In this document: piece after piece, positions 23,786-36,100 of the stretch | How positions within the stretch are numbered: position 1 is the first letter of the stretch | Layout: each line of letters opens with the position of its first letter | NCBI RefSeq assembly: GCF_008831285.2 | Contig: NC_045150.1 | Coordinates: forward strand, 11,050,001 to 11,114,000 | Direction of reading: 5' to 3' | DNA from: Nymphaea colorata | Taxonomy: Eukaryota > Streptophyta > Magnoliopsida > Nymphaeales > Nymphaeaceae | Length of the DNA stretch: 64,000 nt | Notes under the pieces: model-generated | Told to the model about the DNA's origin: nothing | Database searches by the model: none | What the model saw: only the letters and a program-made list of their open reading frames with translations | Made by a program: the position numbers and the translations under genes

Positions 23786-24532
23786 TCATTGTTTGTCTAA
23801 AGACTTATTTGGATCATATATGAGTTATTTTCACCATTGTCGGACATCAATTGCACAAAAAAAAAAAAAAAAAAAATTAAACTCACAAAAATGCATACCG
23901 ACATCATGTAGTGTACATTGAGGAGATTTCATGAACCTCATTCATTTCAATTTATCCTACCCCTCCTCAATTTAAGGATTGTATGCAGCCCATGTATGCT
24001 CTCAAAATTTCAAATCTATCTCTTAGGAATGTATGCAATAGAGCCATCTATTTTGCATCTTCTCATGAATTTTGAAAAACAAATCCTTACCTATATCATA
24101 TCCCGGTCATCATGTTGCCGGGCTATTTCTAGGACATTAGTCCAAGATATAGCCTTACAACTGGACCACCCAATTGGACTGAGAAGTCCCCCCATTAGTA
24201 CCGAAACGGACAATAGTCCCGGTATATCGATGGGTGAACAAGGAGAAATGGAGAGCCCAAATCTAGAAAACCCTTGGAGGAGTCAATGCTAGTACTATAA
24301 ATTAGAATCATTTACCCATTTATTTTCCATAGGTTCCAAGACCAATTTTCAAAATAATGCATATAGGCAAGAGTCTTAGGAATTGCATTATCAATTTTTC
24401 ATTAACTGCTTGTTTGGACGCATGTGATGTTTTACTTTGCCCCTAAGTCCATGTCCAAACCCAATGTCAAAACTCTTCTCGAGTCTCTATTGGGTCAATT
24501 CATGTCAAAGTCTAATACCTTCTCTTGTCTAG
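23786..24532 (+). other. Untranslated leader between LTR and first ORF
   Basis: Includes a poly-A run (about 23,857-23,877) and a 124-codon frame at 23,918-24,292 that lacks a domain. It ends with a strong 3' splice signal: tctaat (24,511-24,516), pyrimidine tract ccttctcttgtctag and AG at 24,531-24,532, directly before the ATG. Confidence 0.6.
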
Positions 24533-25744
24533 ATGGACTCAGAAAGTATCTTCCCATATGACCACATCCTATTCGGGTCATGTCAAGGCCGATCCGGACT
24601 TCGCATCATCCCAAGTGGAGTCTACCTACCTCAGTGGTATCTTTCATGGTACCCAACTTTTCGGTGTATGTTCCCGGATCACTTAGAGGATTGCGGTCTT
24701 GAAGAAGCAGTCAGTCTTGCCATACAGCCTATCAATGGCAATCTAATCCATGCAATTGCTGAAAGATGGAACCCAAGGACCAACACATTCTGGTTTCCAT
24801 GGGGTGAAATGACAATCACTCTTGATGAGTTCTCCAACATTATGGGTTTGCCAGAACCAAAAGGTGACCCAAGAGGTCCAATTGAAGACCAGTTCCTTGT
24901 AAACCAAGGTCAAGTCAAAACTCTAGAAGTGATTCGTAAACTCACAGGGAAAAGGAGTTGGCATTTTCTAGAGAAAGATGGACATCAATATCTTCAACTA
25001 CAAGAGCTTGGTGAAACATACTCCCAATTTGTCAACCCTGCGTCACTATCTAGAACTGTTGCAGACAAGTACAAAAACTCCATAGTGACTTGTACCGTGG
25101 GTCTTATCTTCTTCAATAATGAAGAACACATAATGGATTTCCGCATAGCTCGCCTCTTCAGAAAATGGGGGCATGTCCAAGTCCGTCACATTTCCATAGC
25201 AATGGCAGCCTTGGCATTCCTTTACAGAGGGTTGGCCAAATTTTCAATTGGAGATGCAGACTCGATAGAAGGATGTGTCTTTGCACTGCAAGCATGGTTC
25301 TACAAACATGTGGGGCCACAATCATGTCATTTTCAAAACACAGACGGTCAGTTATCTAGTATGGAGCACTACCGCAGAAAGATGGAGGAAGTTGATGACT
25401 CCACCATCATTTGGGACTTCTTTGATCGAGAGGTCATCAAGTCAAGATACACTTACAACCCAGTCAGAGGAAGTCTTCTATTGGGACCGTTTTTCATAAT
25501 TGAATATCATCCGGAGCGTTGCCTCAGGCAATTCTCACTGCGTCAGAGGAAGGCATATCCAATTGAGTCGGAAGGAGCCATTGTGGAGTGTGAACTAGAC
25601 ACTGAAGAGTGGTCCGGGATATACACCTATGCCCAGCAACGTTGGGAATCATTTGCTCACTTGTATCTTGTCCTTGGTCCAGGAATGGGTCCCGAATATG
25701 TAAAATGGTGGGATGAAGTTCGCCCATCTATCCTTCTGTCCTAG
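24533..25744 (+). CDS. Extra retrotransposon ORF with plant mobile domain (PMD)
   Basis: An intact 403-residue ORF. Residues 78-107 carry the core RWNPRTNTFWFPWGEMTITL followed by DEFSNIMGLP, the signature of the plant mobile domain (the aminotransferase-like PMD family of MAIN and MAIL1). Further PMD-like hydrophobic and aromatic blocks follow (HVQVRHISIAMAALAFLYRG at about 217-236). In plants, free-standing PMD proteins act in the nucleus and affect gene and transposon silencing. Related PMDs are known inside transposons. Here the ORF lies upstream of gag, the position of the extra ORF in Tat/Ogre elements. It is the only large ORF of the element without a break. The start ATG directly follows a strong splice acceptor, so it may be made from a spliced mRNA. 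Its function in the element is not known. Confidence 0.8.
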   Translation: MDSESIFPYDHILFGSCQGRSGLRIIPSGVYLPQWYLSWYPTFRCMFPDHLEDCGLEEAVSLAIQPINGNLIHAIAERWNPRTNTFWFPWGEMTITLDEFSNIMGLPEPKGDPRGPIEDQFLVNQGQVKTLEVIRKLTGKRSWHFLEKDGHQYLQLQELGETYSQFVNPASLSRTVADKYKNSIVTCTVGLIFFNNEEHIMDFRIARLFRKWGHVQVRHISIAMAALAFLYRGLAKFSIGDADSIEGCVFALQAWFYKHVGPQSCHFQNTDGQLSSMEHYRRKMEEVDDSTIIWDFFDREVIKSRYTYNPVRGSLLLGPFFIIEYHPERCLRQFSLRQRKAYPIESEGAIVECELDTEEWSGIYTYAQQRWESFAHLYLVLGPGMGPEYVKWWDEVRPSILLS

Positions 25745-25883
25745 ATTGTCATGTCTAATTCATTGTCATTAAGCCAAAATTTGTCAAGTTTTGTCAAGTT
25801 ATGTTAAACTTTGTCAAGTTTTGTCATTCTCATCTTTCTTTTAATATGTAATCAAAATTTGTCACCTCTCATCAATTCACATC

Positions 25884-25912
25884 CTAACATTTTCAATTTT
25901 TCTTCTTGCAAG
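25884..25912 (+). promoter_or_regulatory. Splice branch point and acceptor before gag
   Basis: CTAAC (25,884-25,888), a T/C-rich tract and GCAAG with AG at 25,911-25,912, 15 bp upstream of the Gag ATG at 25,928. All elements of a plant 3' splice site are present. Confidence 0.55.
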
Positions 25913-25927
25913 GTGAACATCCGCTTT

Positions 25928-28497
25928 ATGGTTGAAACCAGAAGCCAAAGCAGGAGAAGGAGTGAAATGGAGCTTGATCAACCTTTTATAGGAGACAGGG
26001 GAGAAGAATCCTCCTCAGAAACACCTCCCAAGCTGGAAATAAATGACCCAGAATTTGAGGAATACAGAAGATTTCGGAAATACATGATCATGTTCAATGA
26101 AGAACAAGCGCAGGCAGAAAAAGCCAAAAAGAAAGGGAAGAAAACAAGAAAGTACTCATCAAGCAGTTCAGACTCTTCTGAAGACGCTACAACAGAATCT
26201 AGTAGTGAGGAAGAACCGAAAACTCCCAAGAAAAAGAAGAAGGAAGAATCCTGGAAAACAAAAATCCAGGAAGTTGAAAAAAGTTAAATGCAGTACAACT
26301 TAAAGGCAAGAACAAGAGGAATTTCACTTGCGAAGATTTCTACGAAAGCTTCGAAAATGACAAACACATAAAAAACTTGCCCAAGAAATTTATCAAATTT
26401 GATGGCCATGGAGACCCAAAGGCACATTTGGCCATGTTCTTTGCTGAATGCTACAAATTCCGCCACAATCATAGGGCCCTCTTTCGATGTTTCCCTAGAA
26501 GCCTAGAAGGAATTGCAGCACAATGGTATCGGGAACACATCAACCCAGTGGAATTGAAAAATTTTGACATGTTAATCAACCTTTTCATCGAAAGGTTCAT
26601 TCAAAACGTTGAAACTGCACCAACGATCACCACATTATGCTATCTAAAACAGAGGCCAGGTGAAAAGGTGAGAGATTTTATTCAGAGGTGGAGGTCTTCT
26701 TGCAACAAGATGAGAGACCCAATCTCTCAATCCCATGCACTGGGATTGATCGTAAACAATTTGACACAACCATTAAGGAGCCTCATTTCCAATGCTCCAA
26801 TCAAGTCTTTCATCGATCTCACTGAGAGGGCAGAATGCATTGAAGCAGGAATTGAAAATGGAGCTTTTGATGCTGTCATCCCGGTAAAAGTAAGGGAAGA
26901 TACAAAAAAGAATAGCAGAAGTCAGAATGCTCCAGCCAACATCGTGGCCAACGCTGCAGCCTTCAAGAAAGAAAAGTCCGAATATCCTAAGAATAAAGGG
27001 GTAATGGACAAAGCTAGTGGCAGTAGTAGTGGCACCAAAAACAAACATCCTGGATGGGGGTACGATAGAAAATTTACCCCATTACAACAAAGTTATGAAG
27101 AGGTCATGCATATGCTAATCGAAAGAGGTACTCTGTTTCTCCCAAAAGTCTCCAACCCCCCACCAATGATGGGGAAAAACAAAGAGCAATTCTGCAAATT
27201 TCATCGCGCTCCAGGACATGATACAGAAGACTGCCTTGTACTTAAAAATATTGTGCAAGATGCAGTTGACAAAGAAATAATCAAAGAGGTCAGTGAACAG
27301 CCGGACATTCTCAAGAATCCTTTTCCTAAACATGGCAAAGGAATAGTTTCGATGGTCAGATTTTCAACAGGTCGTCAAATTATGGTGACAAACAAAAGGG
27401 ATACAGCGTCCCTGGATTTCTTTGGATTGCTTTTCAAACATGATAAAGGATCCATCAATGCACAAACCGGACTGGTTAAACAAGACCATCTGACAGAGAT
27501 TGATCAGAAGTCACAAGTGTGCGACCCTGAACCATTGGAATCCATTTTCAATGAATTGGACCCCTTACCTGAAGTCAAGAAGGGAGGGTTTAGCCCTAAC
27601 AGGGGGAATGAATGGGCTTTTGAATTATGTGAAAATAGTCCGATCATATTCTCTGATAAAGATCTACCAACTGGAGGTGCATCGCACAATGACGCCTTGC
27701 ACATAGTGATAGAGACAAGGGGCACCAGAGTCTCCCACGTTTTAATTGATGGTGGAGCAAGCCTGAACATCTGTCCACAACAAACAGCTCGTGAGTTGGG
27801 TATAAGACAGGCTGACTATACTCCATCCAAAATTTTCATCCATGGATATGACGGGACAGGACAACCATGCCTAGGATGCATATGTCTGGATTTGAATATT
27901 TCTGAGACGTATCATCGGGTTTTATTTCATGTGGTGGATATAGAACCCTCCTTCAACTTGTTGCTTGGCAGGCCATGGATCCATGCTACCAATGCAGTTC
28001 CCTCCACTCTACATCAGTGTGTCAAATGGACTTACAACGGGAATTCTATAACCATCTATGCAGAGGATAGGGAAAGTCGGCTTGTACACCCAATGATTCC
28101 GGTACCAACATATACAATTGAGGTACCCAGTATTCGAGTCTGCAAAGAAGAAGAAATATCTCAAAGTCTTAGCAGGTTGGTCATTCAGAAACCAAAGAAA
28201 CAGGTATGGGTGAAAAGGGGTACCAAACTTGAAACAAGTTACAAAAGTCATCCGTTGTTCAAGAAATTCTGCCAGAATGAGAAAGGATTGGATTTACTCA
28301 TACGCCATGGCTACCAGCCATTTACTGGCCTTGGCAAACATGAAAATGGAATCTTGGAACCAGTTACCTTGACAGGACAACGAGGCACTCAAGCCTTGGG
28401 GTGCCAAAGCTATGAAAAAGTGGATGTTGAGGAAGAATTCAAGCCAGTACCTTTCGTCAAGAGCAATACCATAGGCGGATGTTCACCATCAATTTGA
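25928..28497 (+). pseudogene. Gag-protease polyprotein of the Tat-type element, one frame change
   Basis: Starts MVETRSQSRRRSE, then an acidic and Lys/Ser-rich region. Near 26,277-26,283 an A6 run changes the frame. The second frame holds the retrotransposon Gag core (KFDGHGDPKAHLAMF, AAQWYREHINP, LKQRPGEKVRDFIQRW, about 26,395-26,860) and a variant zinc knuckle, CKFHRAPGHDTEDC (27,193-27,234). The aspartic protease motif LIDGGAS follows (catalytic Asp at 27,748-27,750), then LLLGRPW and a G-patch-like segment GYQPFTGLGKHENGI (about 28,309-28,353). It stops at 28,495. Gag forms the particle and the protease cleaves the polyproteins. The break may be a one-base loss in the A run or an assembly error. 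The spacing does not fit a canonical X XXY YYZ slippery site. Confidence 0.9.
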
Positions 28498-28655
28498 ATC
28501 AACAAATCCGCCATCATTTTGTCATTTTGTCGTCATTGTACTCAAATAGACCAAGTGTCTTCATTTTGTAATACCTTCAAAAATACAATGACAAATGAAA
28601 ATTACTTCCATATACAATGTCTCAAATTTCATCTAACTTCTTTACAATCTTTAGG
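28498..28655 (+). other. Gag-pol spacer with a strong splice acceptor
   Basis: T-rich, with branch point CTAAC (28,633-28,637), pyrimidine-rich ttctttacaatctttag and AG at 28,653-28,654, followed by G and the ATG at 28,656 (MAFEDQ). Ogre elements are known to have an intron between protease and RT. A local donor in the right phase was not convincing, so splicing from the LTR leader donor is an alternative. Confidence 0.5.
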
Positions 28656-31600
28656 ATGGCATTTGAGGATCAAACATCAAAAGCTTTTAAGGAGATAAAT
28701 CCAGAACTCACAGAGGCCGAATGTCCAGAGTTCATCCAAATGAGAAAGCAAGATCAACCGTCACCTCTGATTAATGATCCGATTGAGGAAATTAACATTG
28801 GCACGGAAGAGAGTCCAAAGATTTTGCAAATTGGAACAAGTCTCTCAGCAGAAGAAAGAAAAGAGTTGATAGATTTCCTCAAAAAGCATCAAGAAGCCTT
28901 TGCGTGGACTTATGAGGACATGCCAGGACTTGATACAAAATTAGTCGAGCATCGACTACCATTGAAACCAGAATGCAAGCCAATCAAACAAAAGTTGAGG
29001 AAACTAGACCCTCGTCTTGAGGGGCAAGTTAAGGAAGGCCTGGAAGACCTACTAAAGGCAGGGTTCATCCGAACAATCGACTATCCTGAATGGTTAGCAA
29101 ACATTGTGGTAGTCCCAAAGAAAAATGGCAAAATTCGGCTCTGCATCGATTTCAGAGATTTGAATAAGGCTACACCAAAGGATGACTACCCACTTCCAAA
29201 CATTGACTTGTTGGTAGACAGTACGCAGGTCACGCTATGTTCTCCTTTATGGATGGATATTCTGGTTATAACCAAATTAAGTTGGCAGCTCAAGATCAAG
29301 CCAAAACATCATTTACAACCCCATGGGGTACCTTCTGCTATACAGTAATGCCATTTGGTTTGAAGAACGCTGGGGCAACATATCAAAGGGCTATGGCAGC
29401 TATTTTTCATGACCAAATGCATCAAATCATGGATGCATATGTAGATGATCTACTAATTAAGTCAAAAACAAGGGAGAATCACATCAACATTCTCTCTCAA
29501 GTTTTTGATAGACTCTTACAATACAAACTTAGATTGAATCCACAAAAATGTGTATTTGGTGTGGAATCCGGTAAGCTTTTGGGATTTATGGTCAGCCAAA
29601 AGGGAATCGAGATGGATCCTTCCAAAGCAAAGGCGATCATCGAAATGTCACCCCCAACAAATCTTAAGGAGCTACGCAGCTTGCAAGGCAGAATTCAATC
29701 AATCAGAAGGTTTATATCTAATCTCGCCATGAGATGCGAACCCTTCAACCATTTACTGCGGAAAGGAGTCAAATTTGAATGGGGGCATGAATGTCAAGCC
29801 TCATTCGAAAAGATCAAGAAGTATCTTCTTTGCCCACCAATTTTAAAACCTCCAATTTTAGGGGAACCTCTACTCCTTTACATCACAGTTAACGATTCAG
29901 CCTGTGGTGGATTTCTGGCTCAATATGAAGAAGGATGCCGAATAGAACATGCCATTTATTACATCAGTAAGACATTTGTGCAGTATGAAAAGAACTACTC
30001 GCACATGGAAAAAACTTGCTTAGCCTTGGTGTGGATGTGTCAAAAATTAAGGCATTATCTATTGGCTTGTGAAGTTAAAATTTTATCCAAACTTAATCCA
30101 CTCAAATATATCCTCGAACAGCCATTTCTGAATGGAAGGATAGCAAAGTGGCAGGTTTTGCTGATGCAATATGATTTGGAATATGTGTCACAAAAATCAA
30201 TCAAGGGGCAAGCCATTGCAGACCAATTGGCAGATTTTCCTCTATATGAAGAAATTAGAACAAATGATGATTTTCCAGATGAGCAAATCCTGACAACTGA
30301 ACCAGAGCCGATTTGGGAGATGTACTTTGATGGATCTAAGAGCACAGCTGGGGCAGGCATTGGGATACTTTTCATTACACCAGAAAGGGAAATGATTCCT
30401 TACTCTCTCAATTGAATTTTTCCTGCACGCATAATATGGCAGAGTACGAGGCCCTAATCCAAGGACTCAAAATGTTGCTCAAATTTAAAGTGCAGAGAGT
30501 TCGCATTTTTGGAGATTCTCTCTTGGCTGTCAGTCAGGTCAATGGAGATTGGCAAGTCAAAGATCAAAAATTGATCCCATATCAAGAGTTAGCAGCTTCC
30601 CTCTTAAGACAGTTCGAGGAATGTCAACTCTTACATGTCAAAAGAGAATTTAACCCAATAGCAGACGGTTTAGCCAGTTTAGGCTCTACATTGCCTTCAA
30701 ACCTGGAGAATCTATCAGATCTTTTGAAGTTGGAAGACTCGAACAACCATCTTTTGTCATACCAGAACAGGTGTTGCAAGCAGAAAGTAGAGAAACACCA
30801 TGGTATCAGAACATCAAGGATTTTCTCCAAACTGGAACACTTCCACCAGAAATGTCTCGAAAAGAGCAAAGAGTTTTGAGACACATGTCTTCAAGATATT
30901 TCATTCTAGCCGACATCCTATACAGAAGAGGATTCAGCACAGAATATGCTAGATGTCTCGATGCAAATGAGGCACTAGAAGTCATTCAAGAAGCCCATGA
31001 AGGAATTTGTGGGGGACATGTAGGGTATCAGACCCTCGTCAAGCAGATAGTCAGAGCAGGGTACTATTGGCCCACAATGCAAAGAGACTGTCACCAATTT
31101 GTCAAGAAATGCATCAAATGTCAGTTGCATGCACCATCAATTCATGCTCCAGCAGCGTACCTTCATTCGGTCAGCTCACCATGGCCATTCTCCATGTGGG
31201 CCTTCGACGTAGTCGGTCCAATCAATCCACCTGCCTCAAATGGACACAGGTATTTTCTTGCAGCTACAGATTACTTCACCAAATGGGTGGAAGCGATCAC
31301 TTTAAAAACAGTCGAAGGACAACACGTAGTGTCCTTCATTCATAAAAATCTTTTGTGTAGATTTGGCATCCCGCATGATATCGTTTCTGATAACGGTACT
31401 CATTTCAAAAATGAGAAAATGCGCAATCTTTGTCATAAACACAAAATACAACATCACTTTTCTGCCCCATATTACCCTCAAGGTAATGGTCAGGCAGAAG
31501 CAACCAACAAGATTTTGATTCGTGTCTTAGAAAGGACAGTTGAAACAGGCCGAGATTGGCACGAGAAAATGCACAATGCACTTTGGGCGTATCGAACCAC

Positions 31601-32046
31601 AATTCGGACACCCACCAATGCTACACCAGCAGAATTAGTATATGGAACGGAAATTGTCCTTCCATTACATGTCCAAAACCAGCAATGAAATTTGCTGCTC
31701 TCATTGAACTCCCAATTAACAAATACCAAAAAAAGAGACTTACTCAATTAGACCTCTTAGACGAGAAAGACTACAAGCGGCAGAGCATGCCGAAGTCTAT
31801 CGTAAGAGAGTCGCCCGACATTATGCCAAATCAGTCATTGAAAGAAAATTTCAGGTAAATGATCTTGTTTTAAGATCCATAGTTCCACTCAGGAGTAGAC
31901 CCAAAGGAAAATGGGCGCCGAACTGGGAAGGACCATATGTTGTCAAAGAGGTTCTACCTCACAATTCTTATCGACTGATTGATGCCGATGGGGTTGAAAT
32001 CCCCGATCCAATTAATGCTTTGCATCTCAAAAAATTCTATACTTGA
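28656..32046 (+). pseudogene. Pol polyprotein: RT, RNase H, archaeal-type RNase H, integrase; five frame changes
   Basis: In order: N-terminal RT motifs (EGLEDLLKAGFIRTIDYPEW, VVVPKKNGKIRLCIDFRDLN); after a one-base loss near 29,225, FSFMDGYSGYNQI and the catalytic YVDD (29,438-29,449); RNase H with HAIYYISKTF and QAIADQLADFP; a second RNase H (MYFDGSKSTAGAGIGI, NMAEYEALIQGL, GDSLLAV). Integrase has an HHCC zinc region (about 30,990-31,130) and the catalytic triad Asp 31,206, Asp 31,389, Glu 31,497, with 35 residues between the second Asp and Glu. A GPY-type C-terminal end (KWAPNWEGPYVVKEV) follows, with the stop at 32,044. Frame changes lie near 29,225, 30,408, 30,700-30,720, 31,675 and 31,768. 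All catalytic residues are present, but the frame is not continuous. The family makes cDNA and inserts it in the nucleus. Confidence 0.92.
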
Positions 32047-33104
32047 ATTTGCAATTCAAAAAAAAAAAATTCAAAATAGTTGTGCTTTGATAAGCACGTT
32101 TGTAACAATTTTCAAACCAACTAAGGGGCATGGTATCCCTTAGGGAAAAGTTTCAAAATGCATCAAAATTTTCAAACTCAACCCATGTCTTGAAGACAAT
32201 TGCAAGGGCATCGTCTTGAAATAGGCAAGAAATTTCACAGACATTGAGGGACTTATGTATAGTAATTAATGTTGGTCCCGACAATCGGCATTTGTAAAGG
32301 TCTAGCATGAGATGCCATAAGAAAAAGTCTTGTCACCTAAAAGACCTTGGCAAGATGCTAGAAAAAGCTATCAAGCGAAATGAGTTGAGCAATGAGCTCG
32401 GGGTGAGTGTAGTTGTTCCTCTGGTTCAAAGCTCAGCAGGCGCGGGTGGGCATATGACCTATGCTTACGCCGTGAAGCTAAAAAGCAATCCATGAACATT
32501 TTGCTTATATTAAGTCTCCTAAAGCCTTCTGAATTCGAGCAAGTAAGCCCGGGGAGTGTTTTACATTTGGTACCCTGAGGCCAACTGGTCTAGGAGTTAC
32601 CGGCCCAAAGCTTGTTACAAGGGTTCAGAAGAAAGCCCGATAGACTTGATATTACACCAAAGCAAACTACACAAAACCGCCAAAGCGGTGGAACTCCGTA
32701 GTAGCTTTTGGGGTGGTGAGGAATTTCTCCCAAGAGTGAAGGGTGGCTCAAAAAGAAAATCAAAATTCAAAAGCAAAAGAGAGTATGTGAAAAACTAAGT
32801 AAAAGAAGAGAAAAAGCACTTGCCAATGGTTTAGAAGGCATCGAAGGCAAATTTCTCAAAGCATCAAATGCAAAAACTTTCACAATTACAAAATTTTTCA
32901 ACCAACATTAATTCCTCTACAAAGTCTCCAATGAGATGGAGAAAGATCTTCTTATTTCAGGTCTATGCCTAGCATTTCCCCTCGAGCGAGGATGGTTCAA
33001 CATCATTTGAAAAATGGATTTTCCAAACGATTTGCAAAAATTGGTGCGTGAATCTTTGCTATTAAGCAAATTATTCAATTTGCTTAACAACAAAGAGGGG
33101 CATC
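32047..33104 (+). other. 3' untranslated internal region with polypurine tract
   Basis: About 1 kb without domain-bearing ORFs (frames at 32,307 and 32,556 are unsupported). It ends in the polypurine tract aaagagggg (33,092-33,100), four bases before the 3' LTR, where plus-strand DNA synthesis would be primed. Confidence 0.7.
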
Positions 33105-36100
33105 TGTTAACACCCCAAATTTTTCCACATCAAATTGAAGCAATGTGAAAATTTCACAAAAGAATTGTGAAAATTTGCAATTTCAAAGCCAATTTCGAAT
33201 CTAAAGAACAATTAGATTCAAATCGTGAATTTAACCCGATACACGAATCCCAATGCAGGATTACGAGTCCAAATTCAATTGCAAATGTCATTTGAAATCC
33301 AAATCCAATTGCAAAATGCAAATTTTGACTTAGATCCAAGAATTGGATCTAATTCAGTCTAAAATGCTACGTGGGACCCACGTGTGGGCCCCACCTAGCC
33401 GTGTGGTCAAGAGCCCTCCCAGGGGCCATGCCCCCCTCCATGTAAAAAAAAATAATAAATAAATATTTTCTCTCAAATTAATTGAAGAAAAGTCATTTTC
33501 AAGAAGAAATAAAGGAGAAACCTAGGAAAAGAGAGACATTTATGTCTCTCTCTCTTCTTTAACCAGATCCTCCTTAAAGAAAAAAATCATTTCCAAGGAA
33601 GCAATTACTAGACTGGTCAAACTCACCTAACCTACTTAATCCAAGTAGGTTTGACCCGGGTGCACTCAAATGTGGTGCCAATTCCAGCTAGGTTCGGTCA
33701 CAATGGGCTCAACATAGTCAAAACGTAAGTCTGTCTCATGATCCAATTAATGGACGAAAATAGACTTTGACCGAACCAAACCCACTTTGACTAAACTCAG
33801 TCAAAGTACAATTTAGCTCAATTAAGAGCTTTCTTGACCCAAATTTATCAAATTACCTCAAATAAAGTCAAACTACTTGCAAATGAGCTTTGACTTTGGT
33901 CAATTGGTCGAAATTGATCAATTTGGACAATTTTGCCCTTCTGCGGTCAACTTAAGATTAAAAAGCCTAAAATGGTTTATGAAAGGCAAATAAACATTTG
34001 AATTTGTCAAATGCTTGAATCAAATACCAAATTTAAATTGAATTTCTCAAGTGAAAGTTGATTCAGTTGAAATCCATTTTCAATCAAGTTTTGGACGAAA
34101 ATACCCTTTTCGAACCAAATTTGATAAATTTTTAAATTTTTAAATTTAATTATCATAATTCAATGGCATTTGGAGCTTAGTAACTAGGTTTTAACCTTAT
34201 AGCTCGATTTCAAACAAAAAATAAATAAATAGTACAAAATAAGGGCAAAACCCTGTGTAAGGGCATTTTCGTCCAAAATTTTGGTCAAAATGGTCACCTA
34301 GGTCTGAACCCAAGTTGACCAAACCTAGCCCAGCCCACCTAGCTCGTGGAAATGGGCTGAGAAATGGTCAATTAGAGCCTTTAAAGTCTATTTAACTCAT
34401 TTTACAAGTCCCCAAGGTCTTAAGTAAGTTCCCAAGGTGAGTTAAGAAGGTGGTTGAACCCACCTCCTCCTCTATATAAACCTCCCCTTGGCCACTAAGG
34501 GGGGGGGACGAAATTTTGGAGCATTCTATCAAATTGCTGCAGCCAAGGAGCTAGGAGGGAGAAGCCAAGGAAGAGAGAAGAGGTTCGTCCAAGCCCCCTT
34601 CCCCTTTTTCTCCCATTCTCTTCTTCACTTTCTTCTATTCTCCCCATTGATTTTGCTAAGTTAGGGTGCTTAAGTGAACCCTTACTTAGGATTTTCGTGG
34701 TGAGAAGCCCTCTTTACCACTCCAAATTCCAGCAAGCAAGCTATTTCTTATTCTAGCTTTGCTAAGCTTGAATCCACGGTTGGATTCTTGCTTAGGATTG
34801 CTTGGGTTAGAAAACAAGTGAAGACGAAAGACAAACATCAAGACCGACCGCAAGGTAGGTGATCTTAACTCACTTCTCTTCTACTTTAGCTTATTGTTGA
34901 TTTATTTTAATTCCAACAATTCGTGGGAGGGTTTATTTTCATTTGCTTACGGCTGGGAATGATGTCCAGCTAAGGGAAACCTACGCTTCAATGTACATGT
35001 TAATGCATAATGCATGCATATGTCGGTTTTTCTTAAATATGAACCCAAGTATCAAATTTCGAAATGGGCCCCAAGGCCACGTCCCTTTCAAAGGAACCAA
35101 CTTAATACCATTTTGAACTCCCTACCATGAGAGAATCCCACGGTGAGAAAGTGATTTTGCTACATCACGTATGATGAAAATGCCTATAAGGGATGGATAC
35201 GTTTTTATGAATGTGATTCACCCTTGCATGGCGAAATGATGGACGAATAAGCTTGAGTATTGTTTTATTTTCTTTCTTATTCACAGTCATTTTGATTCAT
35301 GTCTTTCAATTTAATTAATCAAGGGTAGTAGGGAAGATTTGAAACAAGTTCTCAATCTTCCTACATAAAAGAACCCAGCCATGATCATCATGATTCATGA
35401 GTCATGCGGTCCCTTGATAAAATTTCATTTTGAAAAGTAAGGTACGTATATGTATACATTGTTATATATGTACATATATGCATCTGATTTCTTGTCAAAA
35501 ATTACATTCCTCCCTTAAAATCAGGTTGGAACATGTTTCCAAACCGGTCTTTAAGGAAATGGGCCATTTTTATTGATTTTTCTAGTGCAAGATTATAAAT
35601 TACTTTTATTTCATTTTTACTTAATTTCAGCAAACCCATACGTAAGATGTATGTATGTTGTTGAAATCAGACCATGTTTTATAGGAATTGGTTTAAGAAT
35701 ATCAAAATTTACGTATTTGAAATACCAACCATCCTAGAATCATCCAAAGGAGTTGATGATTTCATTACTACGAAATCTGGAATTTGAATAGATTTGAAAA
35801 ACTCATTGTTTCTATCTAAGAAACAAGTCCTTATTGGAATCAATGTCCACAATTTTCAGCTATTTAAATCAACACAAGGTCTGATTTTTAGCTATTTTGA
35901 GACAAAAGTGGACGTCATCCATGTCTCCCATCCGTTTCAAAGATTGAACTTGACATCATTTATATATTTTCATCATTTTGATAATTTTATGTCAAGCCTC
36001 AAGCTTATGGACTACATCTCTAATTCATGTGCTTAATCATATAATGAGCACATATAGAGAAAGTCCTACATTTTAATCAATCTTCATGTATAGATTGTAT

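Noticed and set aside
26276-26287. Programmed -1 frameshift site in gag
   Set aside because: The A6 run is not in the phase of a canonical X XXY YYZ heptamer. A base loss or sequencing error in the run is simpler.
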